Shown here: in pieces, positions 1-4,579 of the stretch
Layout: the number at the start of each line of letters is the position of its first letter
Position numbering within the stretch: position 1 is the stretch's first letter
Assembly: GCA_023228195.1 (NCBI GenBank)
Contig: JALOBR010000068.1
Coordinates: 1 to 8,034 of the forward strand
Source: Candidatus Omnitrophota bacterium
GTDB lineage: Bacteria > Omnitrophota > Gorgyraeia > Duberdicusellales > 4484-171
Direction: 5' to 3'
Length of the DNA stretch: 8,034 nt
The notes under the pieces: generated by a model
Databases searched by the model: none
What the model was told of the DNA's origin: nothing
What the model saw: the letters and a program-made list of their open reading frames with translations, nothing else
Position numbers and translations under genes: made by a program

Positions 1-939
1 CGCCGTATAGCCTTGGATGAAATTCATAGATTACCGAACCCCTCAGAATTATTAAAAATAGCCGCTGACCATTACCCTGATATACAAATTATCGCTACAG
101 GCTCATCTACTCTTAGCGCTTCAGCGAAATTCAAAGACACATTAGCGGATAGAAAGCGGGAAGTCTGGCTTACGCCTATGGTACTGTCGGACGGCGAATA
201 CTTCGGCAATACTGACTATAAGCATAGGTTTCTCTATGGTGGGCTACCGCCCTTTTTTATGCACCATAGGTATCCGGAGCGTAATTTCCAGGATTGGATA
301 GATGCTTTTTGGGCAAAAGATATACAGGAGTTATTTAGGCTTGAACGGCGTTATTCCTTTCAGAAATTTTTCGAACTTATAATGGCTCAAAGCGGAGGCA
401 TATTTGAAGCCAGCAGTTTTACATCACCATGCGAAGCAAGCCGGCCTACTATTTCCAACTATCTGAAAGCGCTTGAGGCCACTTTCGTTGCGCATATTAT
501 CCGTCCTTTTAGCTCAAGGAAACAAAACGAAATTATATCCGCTCCAAAAGTTTATGGTTTTGACACGGGGTTTGTTTGTTATTATCGCGGTTGGCATGAA
601 CTTAGAGATGATGATATGGGGTATTTGTGGGAGCACTTTGTTTTAAACGAAATATTTGCCTGCCGGCAAGCCAAAGATATTGGCTATTGGAGAGATAAGC
701 AGGGCCACGAAATAGATTTTGTGATTAAAGGAAAAGGCCGGCCTGTTTTGGCGATAGAATGTAAATGGCGCGATAAAGATTTTGATCCGGCAAATATCAA
801 AGTATTTTTAAGGCATTATGATAAAGCGCAGGTATATGTAGTATCTCATAATGTATCCCAGTCTTACAGCCGCAGATACGGCGATTTTACGGTTAAGTTT
901 ATAAATCTTACGGACATCGAGAAAATTTGTAAGACATAG
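1..939 (+). CDS. AAA+ ATPase with DUF4143 domain, 5'-truncated by the window edge
   Basis: The reading frame is open from base 1, so the TTG at 13 is probably not the start. The first visible residues (RRIALDEIH) are a Walker B motif, and the ATGSS stretch near visible residue 31 fits sensor 1. Walker A and roughly 80 residues must lie upstream, judged from the usual family length near 400. The remainder matches the DUF4143 type of ATPase: a winged-helix-like segment at about residues 148-170, then a C-terminal PD-(D/E)xK-like fold with HEID (Asp239) and the ECK motif (Glu253, Lys255). These proteins are widespread in bacteria and archaea, often in many copies per genome, and their cellular role is unsettled. 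Whether the nuclease-like site is active cannot be judged. The gene ends 79 bp before the next one, and a promoter follows its stop codon, so it probably belongs to a separate transcript. Confidence 0.85.
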   Translation, partial: RRIALDEIHRLPNPSELLKIAADHYPDIQIIATGSSTLSASAKFKDTLADRKREVWLTPMVLSDGEYFGNTDYKHRFLYGGLPPFFMHHRYPERNFQDWIDAFWAKDIQELFRLERRYSFQKFFELIMAQSGGIFEASSFTSPCEASRPTISNYLKALEATFVAHIIRPFSSRKQNEIISAPKVYGFDTGFVCYYRGWHELRDDDMGYLWEHFVLNEIFACRQAKDIGYWRDKQGHEIDFVIKGKGRPVLAIECKWRDKDFDPANIKVFLRHYDKAQVYVVSHNVSQSYSRRYGDFTVKFINLTDIEKICKT

Positions 940-940
940 A

Positions 941-968
941 CTGACAATTCCAAAAATATGTGTAAAAT
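941..968 (+). promoter_or_regulatory. Putative sigma-70 promoter for the SurA-N-like gene
   Basis: CTGACA at 941-946 (5 of 6 to the -35 consensus) and TAAAAT at 963-968 (5 of 6 to the -10 consensus) are separated by 16 bp. It begins one base after the stop codon of the upstream ATPase gene and would give a leader of about 45 nt ending in a strong Shine-Dalgarno. Predicted from consensus match only. Confidence 0.5.
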
Positions 969-1005
969 GGAGTTATGTATTCCAACTTGCATATTTCTTA
1001 ACGAT

Positions 1006-1012
1006 AAGGAGG
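1006..1012 (+). promoter_or_regulatory. Strong Shine-Dalgarno for the SurA-N-like gene
   Basis: AAGGAGG lies 6 nt before the ATG at 1019. This fixes the start codon and is the strongest ribosome-binding site in the window. Confidence 0.85.
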
Positions 1013-1018
1013 AAAAAT

Positions 1019-1561
1019 ATGAATAGGGTAAAATTTTTATTGTTATCAATTATTATTCTTCTTAGTATAAATTGCGCGCAGAAAGAGGAGGCAGTTGTCT
1101 CGATAGGAGATATAAAAATTACAAAAGCTGAATTTGAAAGAGACTTCGCTAAATTCAATTTGTCAAAGCCTGACACAAAAGCCGCCCGCAAAGAGTTTTT
1201 AGACAACCTTATAAACAGAAAGCTTATACTTAAGGAAGCAGAAACAAGAGGGTTGGATAAAGAAGAAAGTTTTCTTGAAGATGTCCAGGATTTCTGGGAG
1301 CAGTCGCTTTTAAAAATAGCCGTAGATAAAAAAGCAAGGGAATTATTTTTGACTATAAAGATAGACGACGCGGAAATAATGGATTTTTATAATAAGAACA
1401 AAGATAAATTTTCCGGTAAAACGCTCGAAGATGCTTATCCGGAAATACGCCTGGTTCTTTTTAAGGAAAGACAAAGAAAATCAGTTGAAGACTGGATGGA
1501 GTCTCTTAAAACAAAGGCGACTATAAAGGTAAATTATAAGACTTTGGGAATAAATGAATAA
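1019..1561 (+). CDS. Small exported SurA-N-like chaperone, probable lipoprotein, no parvulin domain
   Basis: The 180-residue product begins with a basic residue pair and a hydrophobic stretch (about 5-18) ending in LSINC, so Cys19 is a candidate lipidation site. Asn at -1 is atypical for a lipobox, and a simple N-terminal anchor is the alternative. Residues 25-130 resemble the N-terminal helical chaperone domain of SurA/PrsA-type foldases: VVSIGDIKITKAEFERDF, then a helix with EFLDNLINRKLILKEAETRG, then a segment ending in IMDFYNKNKDKF. In full-length relatives a PpiC (parvulin) domain of about 100 residues follows. Here the sequence passes directly to the SGKTLEDAYPEIR helix and a short C-terminal tail. 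It would therefore be a periplasmic holdase-like protein with no isomerase activity. Family assignment is by motif resemblance, moderately secure. Start choice is supported by the AAGGAGG site. Confidence 0.7.
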   Translation: MNRVKFLLLSIIILLSINCAQKEEAVVSIGDIKITKAEFERDFAKFNLSKPDTKAARKEFLDNLINRKLILKEAETRGLDKEESFLEDVQDFWEQSLLKIAVDKKARELFLTIKIDDAEIMDFYNKNKDKFSGKTLEDAYPEIRLVLFKERQRKSVEDWMESLKTKATIKVNYKTLGINE

Positions 1562-1571
1562 TATATTATTA

Positions 1572-1628
1572 TCCCGCCTCGCTACATATCCGAAAATTCT
1601 CTATGATAATTTTCGGAACTCGGCGGGA
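1572..1628. repeat. Two-tier inverted repeat (hairpin 1)
   Basis: Outer arms TCCCGCC (1572-1578) and GGCGGGA (1622-1628) enclose inner arms TCCGAAAATT (1589-1598) and AATTTTCGGA (1608-1617), both pairs perfect, with a 9-nt loop. It starts 11 bp after the stop codon at 1561. No T-run follows, so it is not a canonical intrinsic terminator. It and the next hairpin together fill the gap between two genes, which suggests a compact palindromic element, but other copies would have to be found to call it mobile. Confidence 0.75.
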
Positions 1629-1634
1629 CAATTC

Positions 1635-1678
1635 GACTACACATTTTTCAAGGTTTCCTGCCTTGAAAAATGTAAGTC
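1635..1678. repeat. Long perfect-stem hairpin (hairpin 2) in the leader of the HAMP gene
   Basis: ACATTTTTCAAGG (1641-1653) pairs perfectly with CCTTGAAAAATGT (1661-1673) around a 7-nt loop. GACT (1635-1638) and AGTC (1675-1678) extend the stem across a small bulge. It lies 7 nt after hairpin 1 and ends 5 nt before the GGGAGGT ribosome-binding site of the HAMP gene. It could act in the leader RNA or protect the upstream mRNA 3' end. No T-run follows. A role is inferred from position only. Confidence 0.8.
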
Positions 1679-1683
1679 TCATT

Positions 1684-1690
1684 GGGAGGT
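1684..1690 (+). promoter_or_regulatory. Shine-Dalgarno deciding the HAMP gene start
   Basis: GGGAGGT lies 5 nt before the ATG at 1696. It favours that start over the in-frame ATG at 1603, which sits in the loop of hairpin 1 and would translate both hairpins. Confidence 0.8.
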
Positions 1691-1695
1691 TAAAT

Positions 1696-2250
1696 ATGCA
1701 TAATCAAAGGAGAAATTATTTTATCGACAAAAGTTTTCAGACAAGATTCATATTAAAATTTTGCTTTATCGCGATACTCGCGGCGATTTCCATAGGTATT
1801 TCTCTCTTTCTTCTATCGGCAAATTCAACTACTGTGGCTATCGAAAATACCAAGGTTACGGTAAAAACCACAGCAGATTTCATTTTGCCGTTTATAATAC
1901 AAACAATTATCATAGTGACTATATTTTCTGCCATATCGGTTATTTTGCTCACACTTTTCGTTTCTCATAAAATTGCCGGGCCTCTTTATCGGTTAAAAAG
2001 AGAAATAGATAAGCTGGGAAGCGCAAATTTCGGGGCAATTTTTCAGATAAGGACCACAGACCAGTTAAAAGAATTATCCACTTCGCTTACTTCAATGTCT
2101 AATTCCTTAAAAGACAAGGTAGCTGCAATTAAAATGGAAACAGAGGGGTTAAGAAAAGTGCTTGATGGGCTTTATTTTGAAAATAAAAAACAGGTAGAGG
2201 ATAAGGTAAAACAAATAGAGTCGGTGCTAAATACCTTTAAAGGCATATGA
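1696..2250 (+). CDS. Two-TM HAMP-domain protein without sensor or output domain
   Basis: From the ATG at 1696 the product has 184 residues. A basic N-terminus (RRNYFIDKSFQTRF) leads into a first membrane helix at about 20-41. A short loop of about 20 residues follows, then a second helix at about 62-90. Next comes a HAMP-like region (about 87-140: SHKIAGPLYRLKREIDKL, then a connector and a second amphipathic helix), ending in a charged predicted coiled coil (about 140-182). The loop is too small for a ligand-binding domain, and no kinase, cyclase or chemotaxis signalling domain follows. HAMP domains normally relay signals across membranes, so this protein may act as a partner or scaffold for another membrane component. 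It is translationally coupled by an ATGA overlap to the metallopeptidase-like gene, which suggests joint function. The partner is unknown. Confidence 0.8.
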   Translation: MHNQRRNYFIDKSFQTRFILKFCFIAILAAISIGISLFLLSANSTTVAIENTKVTVKTTADFILPFIIQTIIIVTIFSAISVILLTLFVSHKIAGPLYRLKREIDKLGSANFGAIFQIRTTDQLKELSTSLTSMSNSLKDKVAAIKMETEGLRKVLDGLYFENKKQVEDKVKQIESVLNTFKGI

Positions 2251-2855
2251 TAGAAAAAGCAAAGCGCAAAGCGCAAGGCGCTCGGCAAGCTAATATAGCA
2301 AAGCAAAAGTTTTTTTTATGGATTATTTTTATGCTATGCGCTATGCGCTATGCGCCATGCGCAGGCGCCGAGACAATTGAAACCAGGTATTTTACCGTGT
2401 CTTTATGTGAAGGCTGCAGCTTGTCTTCCTTTGCCGAAAAAATAAATGCAACAGGATTGTTTAGGCTCGATGCCTTATCGGCTAACGGTTCCAATATACG
2501 TTCCGTAATCAAAGAAGGCATAGATGCATTGTTCCTTGAAGTCTGCGACGCGCTGGATTTCACTCTTAAGAGTTACCGTGGAAACCTTGTCGTTTATCCT
2601 GATATTGTAGAAGTCAGCAAGGTTGCTTATGGTGATTCCCAGATAATAACGGCGAACTTGCCGTCTCTCTACGTGCCAAGCCATAACACAATTTATATAT
2701 CTTTTAGAGATATGACCGTAGGTATGCTTGCCCATGAAATGGCTCACGCGGTTATCTCCAGCTATTTTGTAGTTGCTCCACCCACCAAAGTACAGGAAAT
2801 CCTTGCTGGATATGTCGAATATTCGGTGAGGAAGAAAATGGGCTCATTGCCGTAA
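2247..2855 (+). CDS. Exported HExxH metallopeptidase-like protein (peptidase MA / gluzincin type)
   Basis: The 202-residue product has the zincin motif HEMAH (163-167) with Glu164 as the expected catalytic base. Downstream, EILAGYVE (184-191) resembles the EGLAxY segment that supplies the third zinc ligand in peptidase MA-like gluzincins, so Glu184 is the probable ligand. The N-terminus is basic (residues 3-21). It is followed by a hydrophobic stretch (about 22-35) and a small-residue cleavage-like site near CAGA|ET (residues 38-41), so export to the periplasm is likely. The stretch 40-160 before the active site is not recognised. Most of the first 41 residues are encoded by a short-period inverted repeat array, which is unusual. 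The start is the ATG overlapping the previous stop (ATGA), with only a weak AAAGG upstream; reinitiation is likely. Enzymatic activity is inferred from the motif alone. Confidence 0.7.
   Translation: MIEKAKRKAQGARQANIAKQKFFLWIIFMLCAMRYAPCAGAETIETRYFTVSLCEGCSLSSFAEKINATGLFRLDALSANGSNIRSVIKEGIDALFLEVCDALDFTLKSYRGNLVVYPDIVEVSKVAYGDSQIITANLPSLYVPSHNTIYISFRDMTVGMLAHEMAHAVISSYFVVAPPTKVQEILAGYVEYSVRKKMGSLP
2259..2369. repeat. Inverted arrays of a 7-bp word, AGCGCA(A/T), inside a coding sequence
   Basis: The left arm (2259-2286) is four 7-bp units: GCAAAGC, GCAAAGC, GCAAGGC, GCTCGGC. The right arm has ATGCGCT, ATGCGCT, ATGCGCC and ATGCGCA at 2336-2363, preceded by a partial unit ATGCT (2331-2335) and followed by GGCGCC (2364-2369). 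The reverse complement of the right unit is AGCGCAT, and the left unit in the same register is AGCGCAA. The arms are thus inverted arrays of essentially the same word, separated by a 44-bp AT-rich spacer containing a run of nine Ts (2310-2318, interrupted by none). The array is translated as the start of the metallopeptidase-like protein. Because 7 is not a multiple of 3, the peptide is not a simple repeat. Confidence 0.8.
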
Positions 2856-2894
2856 AAATAGCTCGAATTTTACTTTTTGAAAAAATGCTTAAAA

Positions 2895-2910
2895 CCGCAA
2901 ACTGTAAACG
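2895..2910 (+). repeat. Possible single-arm remnant of a 7-bp word repeat
   Basis: CCGCAAA and CTGTAAA stand in tandem (2895-2908), followed by CG. It resembles one arm of the word-array palindromes elsewhere in the window, but only two units are present and no opposite arm is visible, so chance is a real possibility. Confidence 0.25.
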
Positions 2911-2915
2911 TTTTC

Positions 2916-2944
2916 TTGACTTTTATGTCTTAATATGTTATATC
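2916..2944 (+). promoter_or_regulatory. Putative sigma-70 promoter for cvpA and the NIF3-like gene
   Basis: TTGACT at 2916-2921 (5 of 6) and TATATC at 2939-2944 (4 of 6) are separated by 17 bp. The start point would fall near 2951, only about 11 nt before the cvpA ATG. That is consistent with the lack of a Shine-Dalgarno there. It occupies the 106-bp gap after the metallopeptidase gene, so cvpA probably starts a new transcript. Confidence 0.45.
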
Positions 2945-2961
2945 TAAATAAATTTTGATAA

Positions 2962-3543
2962 ATGGGTATATTTGAAGGATTCGGCCTCATAGATCTAGTT
3001 TTCCTAATCCTTTGCTTAAGAATCACTTATGAAGCGGTATCAAAAGGAATCTTCGTTGAGATTTTAAAGATACTGGCGTTGTTCATCAATTCTGTTTTTA
3101 CTTTTCAATTTTATCCTTTTGTAGCTGAAAAAATTTCAAACAAAATATCGTTTTTAAGCAAAGATATCATTAAGGCAACAACAGCCATTACGCTCTTTTT
3201 CATAATTGGAATCATATCCGGGCTTTTAATCAAAGTAATCGACGCGCTGTTTAAAAGAAAAGAAATTCTTCCTTCCGAAAAACTGCTGGCGATTATTTTT
3301 GGATTCTTAAGGCTGGCTTTATTGGCGAGCGTAATAGTTTTCTTTCTTTATCTTTTTCCCGCCAAGCCGCAATTCTTAAGCGGTTACACTTCCCGGATAT
3401 TTAAAAGCGTAGCCCCAAAGGTATATTTAATGACAGCGGGTATTTATAATAAGTTTATCCCGGCCTTGGTAGTTAACACGGAGGTAAAAAAGATTTATGA
3501 AACTAAAGACGATTTATCAGGAAATAATCAAAACGGGGATTGA
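2962..3543 (+). CDS. cvpA: CvpA family membrane protein
   Basis: The 193-residue product is very hydrophobic and has about four membrane segments (about 8-24, 30-52, 70-92 and 108-132). The opening, GLIDLVFLILCLRITYEAVSKGIFVEILKI, fits the CvpA family, in which an N-terminal 'D-hhhh' helix is followed by a glycine turn and a second helix. The tail (about 133-193) is polar and presumably cytoplasmic. E. coli CvpA is needed for colicin V production and is linked to envelope homeostasis, but the molecular activity is not established. No Shine-Dalgarno precedes the ATG, and the promoter predicted just upstream would leave a leader of about 11 nt. Its last 47 bp overlap the next gene and carry that gene's ribosome-binding site, so the two are probably cotranscribed. 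Confidence 0.75.
   Translation: MGIFEGFGLIDLVFLILCLRITYEAVSKGIFVEILKILALFINSVFTFQFYPFVAEKISNKISFLSKDIIKATTAITLFFIIGIISGLLIKVIDALFKRKEILPSEKLLAIIFGFLRLALLASVIVFFLYLFPAKPQFLSGYTSRIFKSVAPKVYLMTAGIYNKFIPALVVNTEVKKIYETKDDLSGNNQNGD
3480..3485 (+). promoter_or_regulatory. Shine-Dalgarno of the NIF3-like gene, inside cvpA
   Basis: GGAGGT lies 11 nt before the ATG at 3497, within the 3' part of cvpA. It supports the upstream ATG at 3497 despite the 47-bp overlap that this start creates. Confidence 0.6.
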
Positions 3544-4462
3544 AGCGGATATCCGCAGCAAAAAAGAAATTGATAATTATTTCAAAGAAAAAAAATCAGC
3601 ATACGACAAATTAGGAAAACCACAAAAAGAAGTTTTCGATTTGGATTCGCTGACAAACCCCTTTGCCGATACGCGCGTGCTTTACGGCGAGCTTGAGGCC
3701 GACATAAAATCAGTTATTGTAGGGGTGGATGTAAGCGAAGCTGAGTTGCTCCTTATAGACCGCCTTCGCGAAAAGAAAACCGCAATAGACCTTGCAATTA
3801 GCCACCACCCGACAGGAAAAGCTCTTGCCAGCCTTTATGACGTAATGGACTTGCAGATTTTTGCTTATAACAACGAAGGCATATCTTTGAGCGCTTCAGA
3901 AAATCTTTTGACAGAAAGAAAAGCAGAAATTGAACGCAGAATCCACGCGGGAAATCATCAAAAGATAGTTGATGTGGCGAAGTGGCTTAAGATAAACCTT
4001 TTGTGCATGCATACGCCTTGCGATAATCTCGCATATCAATATATAAAAAAATTAATGGATAAAGAAGCTCCTTCGACAATTGGAAAAATCGTGGATTTAC
4101 TGAATGAAATTCCGGAATATAAAGAGTCCGCTAAGAACAATAATGCCGTAATGATAGAAATAGGCAGCCGCGTAAGCCGCTCTCGCCGGATACACATTGA
4201 GTTTACCGGAGGCACAGAAGGCCCTGCCGGCATTTACGATAAGTTATCTTCCTGCGGGGTGGATACAATAATTGCGATGCATCAGTCAGAAGAGCATTTC
4301 AAAAAATGCAAGGAGCATAACATAAATGTGATTGTTGCTCCGCATATAGCTTCTGATAATTTGGGCGTTAATATAATGCTTGATCATCTAACGACTAAAG
4401 AAAAAATTAAGATATACGAATTCTCCGGTTTTCGCCGTTTTGCCCGTAAAACACACAGATAG
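3497..4462 (+). CDS. NIF3-like (NGG1p-interacting factor 3) putative metal-binding protein
   Basis: The 321-residue product carries the signature spacing of the NIF3/YbgI family: a VGVDVSEAEL strand-turn (76-84), ISHHP (101-105, His103-His104), HTPCDN (172-177, Asp176), GGTEGP (238-243), and the C-terminal MHQSEEHF (261-268) and APHIASDNLG (281-290). In characterised family members two adjacent His, an Asp, a C-terminal His and a Glu form a dinuclear metal centre. Here His283 is followed at +4 by Asp287 where Glu is usual, so the last ligand may be conservatively replaced. Residues 1-70 form a charged N-terminal extension compared with the compact family form. Biochemical function in the family is unsettled (hydrolase or metal-dependent roles have been proposed). 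It follows cvpA with overlap. Its final codons and stop lie in the left arm of a repeat. Confidence 0.8.
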   Translation: MKLKTIYQEIIKTGIEADIRSKKEIDNYFKEKKSAYDKLGKPQKEVFDLDSLTNPFADTRVLYGELEADIKSVIVGVDVSEAELLLIDRLREKKTAIDLAISHHPTGKALASLYDVMDLQIFAYNNEGISLSASENLLTERKAEIERRIHAGNHQKIVDVAKWLKINLLCMHTPCDNLAYQYIKKLMDKEAPSTIGKIVDLLNEIPEYKESAKNNNAVMIEIGSRVSRSRRIHIEFTGGTEGPAGIYDKLSSCGVDTIIAMHQSEEHFKKCKEHNINVIVAPHIASDNLGVNIMLDHLTTKEKIKIYEFSGFRRFARKTHR

Positions 4463-4562
4463 TTATTAGGAATAGTTTGTTTGTATCTTGCATCTCGATT
4501 ATTAGTTATTTTATAAAACATCTGCGACTATCTGTGATTTCCAATCTGTGCTCATCTGTGTA
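4454..4562. repeat. ATCTGYG word array with inverted left arm, between the NIF3-like gene and dnaG
   Basis: The right side holds four copies of the word: ATCTGCG (4520-4526) and ATCTGTG (4530-4536, 4544-4550, 4554-4560), spaced 10, 14 and 10 bp. CACAGATAGT (4454-4463) is the exact reverse complement of ACTATCTGTG (4527-4536). The left arm contains the stop codon of the NIF3-like gene. The intervening stretch is AT-rich and includes a direct repeat TAGTTATT (4461-4468 and 4503-4510). The same word flanks the far end of rpoD. Confidence 0.75.
4488..4517 (+). promoter_or_regulatory. Weak candidate promoter for dnaG-rpoD
   Basis: TTGCAT (4488-4493) and TATAAA (4512-4517) are 18 bp apart. The -10 is good but the -35 matches only 3 of 6. 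It lies between the two arms of the ATCTGYG repeat, so transcripts from it would begin with the right-hand word array. Confidence 0.25.
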
Positions 4563-4579
4563 ATATAAAAATAATAAAT

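Noticed and set aside
1..939. Reading the first gene as complete from the TTG at 13
   Set aside because: The frame is open to base 1 and the TTG codon lies inside the Walker B motif, so the gene clearly begins upstream of the window.
1603..1695. An in-frame upstream ATG extending the HAMP protein by 31 residues
   Set aside because: It would translate both hairpins, has no ribosome-binding site, and precedes a well-placed GGGAGGT with an ATG at 1696 that gives the expected N-terminus.
2853..2880. Possible terminator after the metallopeptidase gene (GTAAAA-AT against ATTTTAC, then T-rich sequence)
   Set aside because: The stem is short, interrupted and almost all A/T, so it is no better than chance in AT-rich sequence.
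4520..4560. CRISPR array or iteron-type origin from the repeated ATCTGYG words
   Set aside because: The unit is only about 7-10 bp with 3-7 bp between words and an inverted partner arm, which excludes CRISPR. Nothing else at the locus (no DnaA-box cluster, no rep gene) supports an origin.
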